Shown: positions 18,116 through 26,816 of the stretch, piece after piece
Position numbering within the stretch: the first letter of the stretch is position 1
How the letters are laid out: each line of letters opens with the position of its first letter
DNA from: Rhodoferax sp.
GTDB taxonomy: Bacteria > Pseudomonadota > Gammaproteobacteria > Burkholderiales > Burkholderiaceae_C
Direction: 5' to 3'
Length of the DNA stretch: 64,000 nucleotides
Assembly (NCBI RefSeq): GCF_028715765.1
Contig: NZ_JAQURE010000004.1
Coordinates: 1-64,000 of the forward strand
Notes under the pieces: model-generated
The model's database searches: none
Seen by the model: only the letters and a program-made list of their open reading frames with translations
What the model was told of the DNA's origin: nothing
Translations under genes and position numbers: made by a program

Positions 18116-20266
18116 ATGAAAAAAATACTGATTCTTGTCACTGCAGGCCTTTTGGCCGTTGGATTCTTTGCGCTGGACTTGAACCAGTACCTGACCCTGG
18201 AGGGCATGAAAGCCAGTCTGGGGCAGTTTGAGACGCAACGTGCGGCATCGCCCTTGGGCGTGGGGCTGGCCTTCTTTGCAATCTATGTGGTGGCCACTGC
18301 CTTGTCACTGCCAGGTGCGGTGATCCTGACCCTGGCGGCAGGCGCGTTGTTTGGTTTGTCGGTGGGCACGGTCATCGTGTCATTCGCCTCAAGCATCGGA
18401 GCTACTTTGGCTTTTTTGGCCTCGCGCTATGTGCTGCGCGATGTTATTCAACGCCGTTTTGGGGATCGTCTCAAGGCCATCAACGACGGCATGGCCAAAG
18501 AGGGCACTCTGTATTTGTTCACCTTGCGTTTGGTGCCCATCTTCCCGTTCTTTCTGGTCAATTTGCTCATGGGTTTGACCCCCGTGCGCACCCTGAGTTA
18601 TTACTGGGTCAGCCAGTTGGGCATGTTGGCTGGCACTTTGGTCTATGTCAACGCCGGCACCCACCTGGCCCAAATCAAAAGTTTGGCGGGCATTGTGTCG
18701 CCCGGCCTGCTGCTCTCTTTTGCACTACTCGGCGTCTTTCCCATGCTGGCCAAAAAGTTCATGACTGTTTTGCAAAGCCGCCGTGTCTATGCCAAGTGGC
18801 AGCGCCCTAAAACCTTTGACCGTAACCTGGTGGTGATTGGCGGCGGCGCGGCGGGCTTGGTTACTTCGTACATTGCGGCCGCGGTCAAAGCCAAGGTCAC
18901 TTTGGTGGAGGCGCACAAGATGGGCGGTGATTGCCTGAACTATGGTTGCGTGCCGAGCAAGGCACTCATTAAATCGTCACGTGTAGCCCATCAGATGCGT
19001 CATGCCGAGAACTATGGTTTGAGCGCAACTGCCCCCCAGTTCAGTTTCAAAAAAGTCATGGCGCGCGTGCATGAAGTCATTGCCACAGTGGCCCCGCATG
19101 ACAGCGTGGCGCGCTACACCGAGCTTGGCGTGGAAGTGCTGCAGGGCTACGCCACCATTGTTGATCCCTGGACGGTTGAGATCAAACTGAACCATGGTGG
19201 CACGCAGCGCCTGACTACCCGCTCTATCGTCATCGCTGCCGGTGCCAGGCCTTTTGTGCCGCCTTTGCCGGGCCTGGACGATGTGGGCTATGTCACCAGC
19301 GACACCTTGTGGGACGAATTTGCCAAACTTGACGCACCGCCCGCGCGGCTGGTGGTGTTGGGTGGTGGCCCCATTGGCTGCGAGCTGGCGCAAAGCTTTG
19401 GCCGCCTGGGCTCCAAGGTGACACAAATCGAAATGGCACCGCGCATCATGATCCGCGAAGACATCGAGGTCTCTGACTTGGCTCGTGATTCTTTGTCACG
19501 CGATGGCATTGATGTGCTGACCAGCCACAAAGCCTTGCGCTGCGAACGCGAGGGAAATCACAAATTCATCGTGGTTGAGCACCAGGGCCAAGAAAAACGC
19601 ATCGAATTTGATGCCCTGCTGTGTGCCGTGGGTCGCGTGGCCCGCTTGCAGGGGTATGGATTGGAAAATTTGGGCATTCCCACCCAGCGCACCGTGGCGG
19701 TGAATGATTACCTTGAGACTCTGTACCCCAACATCTATGCGGCAGGCGACGTGGCTGGCCCTTATCAATTTACCCACACGGCCGGGCACATGGCCTGGTA
19801 CGCGGCGGTGAATGCGCTGTTTGGAGAGTTCAAGAAGTTCAAGGTGGACTACTCCGTAGTGCCTTGGGCGACCTTTATTGAGCCCGAGGTGGCGCGTGTC
19901 GGCCTCAACGAACAGGATGCCAAGGAAAAGAACATTCCCTATGAGGTCACAAAATACGGCATCGACGACCTTGACCGCGCCATAGCCGACGGCACTGCGC
20001 ACGGTTTTGTCAAAGTGCTGACCGTGCCAGGCAAAGACCGGATTCTGGGTGTCACCATCGTCGGCGAACATGCCGGGGATTTGCTGGCCGAATTTGTGCT
20101 GGCCATGAAACACGGGCTGGGCTTGAACAAAATTTTGGGCACGATCCACACCTACCCGACGCTGGCCGAGGCCAACAAGTATGTGGCGGGCGAGTGGAAA
20201 CGCGCCCATGCGCCGCAAAAAGTGCTGGTCTGGCTGGGGCGGTTTCATGCCTGGCGGAGAGGCTAG
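18116..20266 (+). CDS. TVP38/TMEM64 membrane domain fused to a mercuric-reductase-like flavoprotein
   Basis: A 716-residue two-part protein. Residues about 1-225 form a SNARE-associated/TVP38 membrane domain (FFAIYVVATALSLPGAVILTLAAGALFG, LRLVPIFPFFLVNLLMGLTPV, then a C-terminal helix). Residues about 240-716 are a class I pyridine nucleotide-disulfide oxidoreductase with FAD motif VIGGGAAGLVTSYIAA, redox pair CLNYGCVPSK, NAD motif VVLGGGPIGCELAQSFGRLGS, FAD site NIYAAGDVAG and the dimerisation domain ending IHTYPTLAEANKYVAGEWKR. No heavy-metal-binding N-terminal domain is present. A membrane quinone- or thiol-linked reductase is plausible; the substrate is unknown. ATG 18116 starts right at the signal-like helix. 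Confidence 0.88.
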   Translation: MKKILILVTAGLLAVGFFALDLNQYLTLEGMKASLGQFETQRAASPLGVGLAFFAIYVVATALSLPGAVILTLAAGALFGLSVGTVIVSFASSIGATLAFLASRYVLRDVIQRRFGDRLKAINDGMAKEGTLYLFTLRLVPIFPFFLVNLLMGLTPVRTLSYYWVSQLGMLAGTLVYVNAGTHLAQIKSLAGIVSPGLLLSFALLGVFPMLAKKFMTVLQSRRVYAKWQRPKTFDRNLVVIGGGAAGLVTSYIAAAVKAKVTLVEAHKMGGDCLNYGCVPSKALIKSSRVAHQMRHAENYGLSATAPQFSFKKVMARVHEVIATVAPHDSVARYTELGVEVLQGYATIVDPWTVEIKLNHGGTQRLTTRSIVIAAGARPFVPPLPGLDDVGYVTSDTLWDEFAKLDAPPARLVVLGGGPIGCELAQSFGRLGSKVTQIEMAPRIMIREDIEVSDLARDSLSRDGIDVLTSHKALRCEREGNHKFIVVEHQGQEKRIEFDALLCAVGRVARLQGYGLENLGIPTQRTVAVNDYLETLYPNIYAAGDVAGPYQFTHTAGHMAWYAAVNALFGEFKKFKVDYSVVPWATFIEPEVARVGLNEQDAKEKNIPYEVTKYGIDDLDRAIADGTAHGFVKVLTVPGKDRILGVTIVGEHAGDLLAEFVLAMKHGLGLNKILGTIHTYPTLAEANKYVAGEWKRAHAPQKVLVWLGRFHAWRRG

Positions 20267-20316
20267 TTTCATCTCGCTATTGGTTGGCGTATTAAAGACC
20301 TTCAGATGGCAGGGTG

Positions 20317-20958
20317 TTACCCCTGCGCGAGTTCTATCACCCGCCCGCCCGCTGGCACATCCGCCGGGTCATGCGTGACCAGCAAGGTGGGGATGCGCAG
20401 CAGCGCAATTTGCTCACACACCAAGGCGCGAAACTGGCCGCGCAGCGCTGCATCAAGCTTGGAAAACGGCTCGTCGAGCAACAGCGCCTGCGGTTCGGCA
20501 AGCAGTGTGCGCATCAGGCTCACGCGCGCCCGCTGCCCACCCGAGAGCGTGGCTGGGTCACGGTCATGAAAACCGGCCAGCCCTATGCTGGCAAGCGTTT
20601 GCTCAATGCTCTGGCGCCGTGCCGCCGCGCCCTTGACTTGGGCTGGCAGTGCAAACGCCAGGTTGCGCCCCACACTCAGATGCGGGAACAGCAAATCGTC
20701 TTGAAACAGCAGCCCGATGTGGCGCGCCTCAATCGGCAAGGTGTCGCTGCGCACGCCGTTGACCCACAACTCGCCGGTGGCCGTGAAGTGGGGGTCTAAC
20801 GCCCCCACCACCCAGTTCAGCAGGGTCGACTTGCCCGAGCCAGACGCACCCGTCAAGGTGACCACTTCACCGGGCTGCACCTCTATGGATAGACCTGAAC
20901 ACAGCGGCTGTGCAGGCAGTTGGGTGGGTGCCAGGGTCAGGTTTTTGATGTGCAGCAT
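20317..20958 (-). CDS. ynjD: YnjD-like ABC transporter ATPase
   Basis: A 213-residue ATPase with Walker A GASGSGKSTLLNW, Q-loop LLFQDDLLFPHLSVGRNLAFALP, signature LSGGQRARVSLMRTLLAEP, Walker B ALLLDEPFSKLD and switch LVTHDPAD. It is short, with no accessory C-terminal domain, as in E. coli YnjD. ATG 20958 is one base after the stop of the permease gene, giving a tightly coupled ynjB-ynjC-ynjD operon. The transported substrate of this family is not established. Confidence 0.85.
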   Translation of the reverse strand: MLHIKNLTLAPTQLPAQPLCSGLSIEVQPGEVVTLTGASGSGKSTLLNWVVGALDPHFTATGELWVNGVRSDTLPIEARHIGLLFQDDLLFPHLSVGRNLAFALPAQVKGAAARRQSIEQTLASIGLAGFHDRDPATLSGGQRARVSLMRTLLAEPQALLLDEPFSKLDAALRGQFRALVCEQIALLRIPTLLVTHDPADVPAGGRVIELAQG

Positions 20959-20959
20959 G

Positions 20960-22618
20960 TCAGCGCAGTCCTTGTCGGCGTCGTCCCAGCGCATAGGCCA
21001 TCACGCTGGCCAGCCCAAAAGCGGCCAGCGGCAAAGCAATTTGCAGCAAGGCCTGCACTGCCAGCACCCGGCGGTTGCCGCCTGCGCTCGACGCCACTGC
21101 CTCGGTGGTCACGGTGGCAAATCGGCCACCACCCGCAAACAGCGTGGGCAGGTATTGCGCCACGCTTACGGCAAAACCGACTGCCCACGCGGCCAGCAGG
21201 GGGCGCAACAGCATGGGCCATTTCACCGTCAAGCAGGCGCGCCAGGGCGAGCAGCCTAGGGCGCGTGCGCTGGTCATCAGGCGTGCATCAAAAGCGCGGT
21301 AGGCGCCTATCAGGGTCAGCACCATGTAGGGCAGCACCCACAGCAAATGGCTCCACACCAAGGCCACTGCTGTGCCGTCAAGCTGTGCCTGCAGCAGCAC
21401 CGCATATTGCCCGGCGACCAGCGGCAGGGCGGGCACGATCAGGGGCAGGTACAACATCGCATTGAGCTGCTTGGGACCCCATTCCAGCCACAGCAGCACC
21501 GCGGGCAAACACAGCATGCTAGCCACAGTGGCAAGCCACAAGGTAGTCCAAAACGGGGTCCAGTCGGCTTGCCGCCACGCTTCAAGCGACACGCCATCCG
21601 GCAACAGCGCCGGAAAAAACCACCCTTGCGACACCGACCACAGCAGCAGCACGGCTACCACCGCATAGCCGCTGAAAAACCACAGCGTGTGCAAACTGAA
21701 CCCACGCCAGCGTGATACGGGTATGCGCCGCCCACTGGGGTAGGGTTGCAGCTGCAACCACAACCCAGCCAGACCACGCCCCCCCAAAGCGATGATGAGC
21801 AACCCAGCCAGCAGCACCAACGCAGCAGCACTGCCAAGGGCTTGCAGCGCGGGGTTGGGGTCGGTCAGCCAGTGCCAGGCCAGCACTGCCAAGGTGGGCG
21901 GCGTGTTGGGCCCCAAGATCACCGCCATGTCCACCACCGACAAGCCATAAGCCAGCACGGCCAGCACCGGCCATTGCATGCGTGGCAGCAACTGCGGCCA
22001 CAAAATCTTGACCCAAACCTGGGTGCGGCTGTAGCCCAAAGCGCGCCCCATCACCATCTGGCGGCTCACCGCCTGCTCGCCCAATACGGCTGCCAGCACC
22101 CACAGCAAAAACCAGCTCTCTTTGATGGCCAGCGCCAGCGCCAAACTCAGGCCATAGGGATCTTGCACTGTGACCCAGTCTGGCGGGCTAGACCATTGAA
22201 CAAATTGGGCTGTAGCCCTTGCCAACCAACCGGAAGGTGCTATTAAAAAAAACATGCCTACAGCAAAAGCCGCATGCGGAACCGACAGCAGCAGCGGCAA
22301 GCGGCGCTGTAGCCGCAACCACACCCAGCCGGGGTAGTACAGCGTGGCCATCAAGGCAGCTATGGCGCAGGCCAACGCAGTGCTCAAGACACTGGAAATT
22401 AGCGTGGCGCGCAAAGCCTGCGGCCACTGGGCATCGCGCCACAGGGTCTGCCACACAGCGCCATCCAAAGCGGGCAGCAACGCCCAATACAGGCCAGGCA
22501 GCAGTGGGCCAAAGATCAGCAACATGGGCAGAGCCGCCAGCCACAGCCCCCACCCAAGCCCCCACCCCAACCCTCCCCCAGAGGGGGAGGGAGAGGATAT
22601 TTGGCAGGCGAAAGCCAT
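20960..22618 (-). CDS. ynjC: YnjC-like ABC permease with two fused membrane domains
   Basis: A 552-residue permease with about twelve membrane segments. Two permease modules are joined head to tail, with one coupling loop around EQAVSRQMVMGRALGYSRTQVWVKILWPQLLPRM and the second around AFDARLMTSARALGCSPWRACLTVKWPMLLRPLL. Single-gene fusion of both permease halves is typical of the YnjC and ThiP groups. The start at 22618 lies 25 bases after ynjB's stop. A Pro/Gly-coding stretch close to the start (SPSPSGGGLGWGLGWG) suggests the true start may be slightly downstream. Confidence 0.87.
   Translation of the reverse strand: MAFACQISSPSPSGGGLGWGLGWGLWLAALPMLLIFGPLLPGLYWALLPALDGAVWQTLWRDAQWPQALRATLISSVLSTALACAIAALMATLYYPGWVWLRLQRRLPLLLSVPHAAFAVGMFFLIAPSGWLARATAQFVQWSSPPDWVTVQDPYGLSLALALAIKESWFLLWVLAAVLGEQAVSRQMVMGRALGYSRTQVWVKILWPQLLPRMQWPVLAVLAYGLSVVDMAVILGPNTPPTLAVLAWHWLTDPNPALQALGSAAALVLLAGLLIIALGGRGLAGLWLQLQPYPSGRRIPVSRWRGFSLHTLWFFSGYAVVAVLLLWSVSQGWFFPALLPDGVSLEAWRQADWTPFWTTLWLATVASMLCLPAVLLWLEWGPKQLNAMLYLPLIVPALPLVAGQYAVLLQAQLDGTAVALVWSHLLWVLPYMVLTLIGAYRAFDARLMTSARALGCSPWRACLTVKWPMLLRPLLAAWAVGFAVSVAQYLPTLFAGGGRFATVTTEAVASSAGGNRRVLAVQALLQIALPLAAFGLASVMAYALGRRRQGLR
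22201..22253. repeat. possible diverged repeat copy inside ynjC
   Basis: AAATTGGGCTGTAGCCCTTG then AAGGTGCTATTAAA resembles the repeat ends. The encoded FLIAPSGWLARATAQF could, however, be native permease sequence, so the match may be coincidental. Confidence 0.35.
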
Positions 22619-22643
22619 GAATCAGATAGACGAAGAGCGCAAC

Positions 22644-23822
22644 TTAGCGCGCCCCGTAACGTTTGAGCCATTCAGCCTCTAGCGCCTCCACCCAGCTGGC
22701 ATGCGGCTCGGGCAAGGTTGGCACTGCTTCAACCAATGCCCCGGGTGCTTTCTTGCGCATCAAAGCTTGTGAGTCTGCAGGCAATTTGGCCGTATCCAGC
22801 ACCGTGCCGTCGCCCCACACAGTGATGTCTGCCTTGTGCGTCTGTGCCTCGGCAGAGAGCAAAAAGTTGGCAAACACCTGCGCCCCAGCTTTGGCGCGCG
22901 CATTCACCGGGATGGCGACAAAGTGCACATTGCCAATGGTGCCGCCGGTAAAACCAAAGCTGGTGGCCATGGCGGGCAGTTGCCGCGCCGCAACCAGGTT
23001 GGCACCCTCGTTGGGGTTGAAGGTGAGCGACAGTTTCAGCTCGCCATCACCCAGCATGCGGTGCATTTCAGCAGCACTGGCCGGAAACGCCTTGCCGTTG
23101 CGCCACAAGCTGGGGTGCAGCTGATCCAGATACGCCCACAGCGGCTGCGTGGCGCTGGCAAACGTGGCTGGGGTCACGGGCTGCTGCAACACCTCGCGGT
23201 TTGGGGTGAGTTCAAGCAACAGTTGTTTGACAAACGTGGTGCCATGAAAATCGGGCGGCTTGGGGTAGCTGATGCGTCCCGGGTTGGCTTTGGCAAAGGC
23301 CAGTAACTCAGTTGCCGAGCGTGGTGGTGTCGGGGTTTTGGCGCTGTCGGTGATGAACGTGAGCTGCGCCGTGCCCCAGGGCGACTCATAACCCTCGGTG
23401 GCTACCGAAAAATCCGTGCGTACCGGTTTGTTCAAGTCCACCAGCCCCCAGTTGGGCAGCTGTTGCGCCCACGGACCAAACAGCAAGCCACCGTTTTTGA
23501 GGTTGCGAAAGTTCTCGCCATTCACCCACATCAGGTCCACCGAGCCGCCGCTGGTGCGGCCAGCTGCCACTTCGGTTTGCACACGTTTGACGACCTCAGC
23601 CGCATCGGTGATTTTGACGTGCCTCACGTCAATTTGATAGCGCGCTTTGGCCTCTTTGGCGGCCCAGGCGATGTAGGCGTTGATGGCATCGCCGCCGCCC
23701 CAAGCGTTGAAATAGACCGTTTGGCCTTTGGCCTCGTTTTGCGTTTGAGCCCAATCCGCTTGTGCGCCTGTGGCCACACCCAGGACGAGAGCCAGGGTGG
23801 CAAAGGGTAAAAATTTCAGCAT
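22644..23822 (-). CDS. ynjB: YnjB-like periplasmic solute-binding protein
   Basis: A 392-residue protein with a cleavable signal (MLKFLPFATLALVLGVATGAQA then DWAQTQNEAKGQ). The mature start closely resembles E. coli YnjB: GQTVYFNAWGGGDAINAYIAWAA, RHVKITDAAEVVKRVQTEVAAGRTSGGSVDLMWVNGENF. It is the first gene of ynjBCD and lies 145 bases downstream of modC on the same strand, so the two transporters could share transcripts. The solute is unknown; thiamine-like or oxyanion substrates are guesses only. Confidence 0.87.
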   Translation of the reverse strand: MLKFLPFATLALVLGVATGAQADWAQTQNEAKGQTVYFNAWGGGDAINAYIAWAAKEAKARYQIDVRHVKITDAAEVVKRVQTEVAAGRTSGGSVDLMWVNGENFRNLKNGGLLFGPWAQQLPNWGLVDLNKPVRTDFSVATEGYESPWGTAQLTFITDSAKTPTPPRSATELLAFAKANPGRISYPKPPDFHGTTFVKQLLLELTPNREVLQQPVTPATFASATQPLWAYLDQLHPSLWRNGKAFPASAAEMHRMLGDGELKLSLTFNPNEGANLVAARQLPAMATSFGFTGGTIGNVHFVAIPVNARAKAGAQVFANFLLSAEAQTHKADITVWGDGTVLDTAKLPADSQALMRKKAPGALVEAVPTLPEPHASWVEALEAEWLKRYGAR

Positions 23823-23967
23823 AAAAACTCCATGGACGGTGATTGAATGGTTTGGTCGGTGTCACCCCCCAAAACCTTACAGCTGTGGGCGTGGAACTGG
23901 GGTGGCTATTGCGCTTGAAAGTGCCAACCGCTTCATCAAGCGTATTGGCTTGAGTTTAGGGCGCAGT

Positions 23968-25056
23968 TCAATGACTGTGCGCGTCCATCAAAGCGACTGA
24001 TTTCACCAATGCATACACCTGCATGCCCACCCGCAGCGCCAGCGTGTGGCAAGAATAGCCAGTGATCTCAGCCAGCAGTGTTTGGCCGTCGGCCAGTTGG
24101 CACACCACGGTCACGCGCCCACCTGTGTCTGGGTGAAGCGCGGTGATGGTGGCAGGCAGCTGGTTCAAAATGCTCAAGCCTTGTGGTTGCACCGTGGCCA
24201 AGCCCACGTCGCGCGCTTTGATGCGCAGCCGCGTGGCGCTGGGTTGTGCATGGGCGGGCAGGCTCAGGCGCACGCGAAGGGTTTGGTGCACAAACGGGGT
24301 CAGTCCGTCGCCGTCGCGTGCGTGCAAGTCCCCGTGCAGTACGCTCACTGGCCCCTCGTCGGCAAACAGGGGTGAATCCACCTGTGCCAGTGCCTCAGTC
24401 AGGCTCTGGATGCGCTGAATGCGCCCGTCAGCCAGGAAAATCACGCGCTCGGCCAGGCGCTGCACCTCCAACGGTGCGTGCGTGATGTAGAGCACCGGCA
24501 GCTGGGTTTCCTGCGCCAGCGCGTCGATCAGCGCCAACAGCTCGACACGCGCGGGGGTGTCCAGGGCGCTCATGGGCTCGTCCATACACAGCAGGCGCGG
24601 TTGCGACAGCAGCGCGCGGGCCATGGCCACGCGCTGGCGCTGCCCCCCTGAGAGCGTGCTGCTGGGTTGATCCAGCAACTCGCTGATGCCCACACGCTGC
24701 GCGACGCTGGCAATGGCGGCCCCCTGCTTGCCGCGCTTGGCCAGCGGGGCGCGCTGCCAGGCAAACAGCAGGTTGCCCCGCACACTCAGGTGTGGAAACA
24801 GCGCTGCGTCCTGAAACACAAAACCGATGTCGCGCTGTGTGGCGGGCAACTGCCAGGCATCGTTTTGCCAGCATTCACCTTTGAAGTGCAGCTGGCCCTG
24901 GGTGTTGCGCTCCAGCCCGGCCAGGGCGCGCAGCAGCGTGCTTTTGCCCGAACCTGAGCGGCCAAACAACGCGGTGACACCGCTGGCAGGCACCGAAAAT
25001 GCGCCGGTTTGCAGCGTGAAACTGCCTTTTTGCAGGGTCAGATTGCCTTCGATCAT
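23968..25056 (-). CDS. modC: molybdate/tungstate ABC transporter ATPase
   Basis: The 362-residue ATPase has Walker A GRSGSGKSTLLRALAG, Q-loop FVFQDAALFPHLSV, signature LSGGQRQRVAMARALLSQP, Walker B LLCMDEPMSALD and switch YITHAP. A C-terminal mop/TOBE domain (about 290-355: LRIKARDVGLATVQPQGLSILNQLPATI, GRVTVVCQLADGQTLLAEITGYS) binds oxyanion in ModC proteins. It begins 6 bases after modB. It drives uptake of molybdate, and probably tungstate, needed by the two pterin enzymes in this window. Confidence 0.93.
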   Translation of the reverse strand: MIEGNLTLQKGSFTLQTGAFSVPASGVTALFGRSGSGKSTLLRALAGLERNTQGQLHFKGECWQNDAWQLPATQRDIGFVFQDAALFPHLSVRGNLLFAWQRAPLAKRGKQGAAIASVAQRVGISELLDQPSSTLSGGQRQRVAMARALLSQPRLLCMDEPMSALDTPARVELLALIDALAQETQLPVLYITHAPLEVQRLAERVIFLADGRIQRIQSLTEALAQVDSPLFADEGPVSVLHGDLHARDGDGLTPFVHQTLRVRLSLPAHAQPSATRLRIKARDVGLATVQPQGLSILNQLPATITALHPDTGGRVTVVCQLADGQTLLAEITGYSCHTLALRVGMQVYALVKSVALMDAHSH

Positions 25057-25062
25057 GGCGCG

Positions 25063-25752
25063 TCAGTGGGGCTTAATAGGCGTCAGCACGCGCTGGTTGA
25101 TGGCGTAAAAAGTCAACAGCGTGAGGAATGAAAAACCCACCAGAATGGCCGACAGGCGGTGCGCCGCGTCGTAGTTCAGCCCCTGCGTATAGTCGTAAAT
25201 GGCGATGGACACCACGCGTGTTTCGCCCGCCAGGTTGCCGCCGAGCATGGCGATCACGCCAAACTCGCCCACCGTGTGCGCAAAGGTGATGACCACGGCG
25301 GTCAGGATGCCACCACGCGACAGGGGCAACACCACATGCATGAACCGGTCGACTGGCCCGGCGCGCAGCGTCGCCGCTGCGTCGAGCAAGCGGGTGTCGA
25401 TGGCGGCAAAGGCCTCGCGCAGCGGCTGCACGGCAAATGGCATGGAATAAATCGTTGATCCAATCAGAATGCCCCAGAAGTTGAACGCCAGATGCGGCAA
25501 GCCCAGTGCCTGCAGCGTGCCACCCACTGCGCCCTGCGGGCCCAGCAGCAGCAGCAAATAAAAGCCGATGACGGTGGGCGGCAGCACCAGCGGCAGTGCC
25601 ACCAGCGCCGCCACCGGGTTGGCCCAGCGGCTGCTTGAGCGCGCCAGCCACCAGCCCAGCGGCGCGCCGAGCAGCAGCAGGATCAGCGTGGTCAGGCCCG
25701 CCAGTTGGGCGGTGAGCCAGATGGCCTGCCATTCACCAAGGGAGAGTTGCAT
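25063..25752 (-). CDS. modB: molybdate/tungstate ABC transporter permease
   Basis: A 229-residue inner-membrane permease with five or six helices. Seen are PLVLPPTVIGFYLLLLLG, GSTIYSMPFAVQPLREAFAAIDTRLLDAAATLRAGP (the coupling loop contacting ModC) and ITFAHTVGEFGVIAMLGGNLAGETRVVSIAIYDYTQ, which is highly characteristic of ModB. It sits between modA and modC in the standard order. Confidence 0.94.
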   Translation of the reverse strand: MQLSLGEWQAIWLTAQLAGLTTLILLLLGAPLGWWLARSSSRWANPVAALVALPLVLPPTVIGFYLLLLLGPQGAVGGTLQALGLPHLAFNFWGILIGSTIYSMPFAVQPLREAFAAIDTRLLDAAATLRAGPVDRFMHVVLPLSRGGILTAVVITFAHTVGEFGVIAMLGGNLAGETRVVSIAIYDYTQGLNYDAAHRLSAILVGFSFLTLLTFYAINQRVLTPIKPH

Positions 25753-25822
25753 CAGAAATCAGCCGGTTGTTGAGCGGAGCTTGTTGGGGGATGTGGGTGG
25801 GGGAAGCAGGCGGTACGTTGGA

Positions 25823-26599
25823 TTACAGCGTCTCGCCCGGCAGCACAAAGCCATATTTGACCATCACCTGGCGCGCTGCTGGTGTGGTCATGAAGCGCGC
25901 AAATGCATGCGCTGCAGCGTTGTCTTTGCCGTGGCGGGTGACCGCATAAGCCTGCTCCAGTGGCAGGTGGTAGTCGGATGGAATCAGGTAGAAACCCCCT
26001 TTGGCCTTGAGCGCGTCGCTTGCCGCCAACGACAAGGCGACGATGCCGATTTCGGCCGCCTGGGTGTCGATGAGCTGGGCGGTATGCGCAATGTTTTCGC
26101 CAAACACCAGCTTGGGTTGGACCTTGGCCCACAGCCCAGCGTGTTCCAGCGCCTCTTTAGCGCGCGCGCCGTAGGGCGCGTGGTCAGGCGCAGCAATGGC
26201 GATTTTGCGGAACTGGTCTTGGGTCAGGTCTTGCAAGGTGAGCTTGCTGGCATCCACCTTGGCGCTCCAGAGCACGACGCGTCCAAAAGCATAGGTGGTG
26301 ACCGGTGCAACCGCTTTGCCGCTGGCCACCAGTTTTTTCGGAAAGGCCACGTCAGCCGAGAAGAAAATGTCAAACGGCGCGCCGTTGTCGATTTGCTGCA
26401 TAAACTTGCCTGAAGAGCCCAAAATCAGCTCCAGCTTGTGCGCGGGTTGGGCTTTTTCAAACAGCGGCTGCAGCTCGGCAAAGACATAGCGCAAATCGGC
26501 AGCTGCCGCCACGCGGGCGGTGTCGGCCTGCGCAGCGCAGGCCAGGGCAGCCAGACCAATGGCGCTGATGAAACGGGAAATACGGGAAATACGGGACAT
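25823..26599 (-). CDS. modA: molybdate/tungstate-binding periplasmic protein
   Basis: A 258-residue secreted protein with an N-terminal signal (FISAIGLAALACAAQA). The mature part has AAAADLRYVFAEL, LILGSSGKFMQQIDNGAPFDIFFSADVAFPKKLV and YAFGRVVLWSA, and a C-terminal ARFMTTPAARQVMVKYGFVLPG. The Ser residues of GSSGK and the later Ala/Val-Tyr loops form the oxyanion site in ModA. AGGAG lies 7 bases upstream of ATG 26599. A ModE-type operator lies 42 bases upstream of the start. Confidence 0.94.
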   Translation of the reverse strand: MSRISRISRFISAIGLAALACAAQADTARVAAAADLRYVFAELQPLFEKAQPAHKLELILGSSGKFMQQIDNGAPFDIFFSADVAFPKKLVASGKAVAPVTTYAFGRVVLWSAKVDASKLTLQDLTQDQFRKIAIAAPDHAPYGARAKEALEHAGLWAKVQPKLVFGENIAHTAQLIDTQAAEIGIVALSLAASDALKAKGGFYLIPSDYHLPLEQAYAVTRHGKDNAAAHAFARFMTTPAARQVMVKYGFVLPGETL

Positions 26600-26640
26600 G
26601 GTGGGCTCCTGGGTGAAAAAAGGATAAAGAAAGGGATGAT

Positions 26641-26665
26641 TCGCTATTCTTAAATGGAATAGCGA
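26641..26665 (-). promoter_or_regulatory. ModE-type operator upstream of modABC
   Basis: A perfect 9-base inverted repeat TCGCTATTC-7 bases-GAATAGCGA matches the form of ModE operators (CGCTAT...ATAGCG). It lies between modA and the divergent modE gene, so molybdate-bound ModE would repress modABC and possibly modE itself. Confidence 0.85.
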
Positions 26666-26742
26666 TGATAGCAGCCCGAAGATTGACCGCGAGACGCGCC
26701 CGATCAGTGTGGCTGTCAGGTGCCTATTTTTTAAATAAATTA

Positions 26743-26800
26743 TGAATAAAATAAGCCTCTAGCCCTTTATTTATAAGTGTAAGGAGCTATTAAAATTGAT
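26743..26800. repeat. dispersed palindromic repeat upstream of modE
   Basis: Contains AATAAGCCTCTAGCCCTTTA then ATAAGTGTAAGGAGCTATTA. It supplies an AAGGAG-like sequence in the modE leader, about 35 bases upstream of ATG 26817. Confidence 0.8.
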
Positions 26801-26816
26801 ATGCCACAATGCCCGA

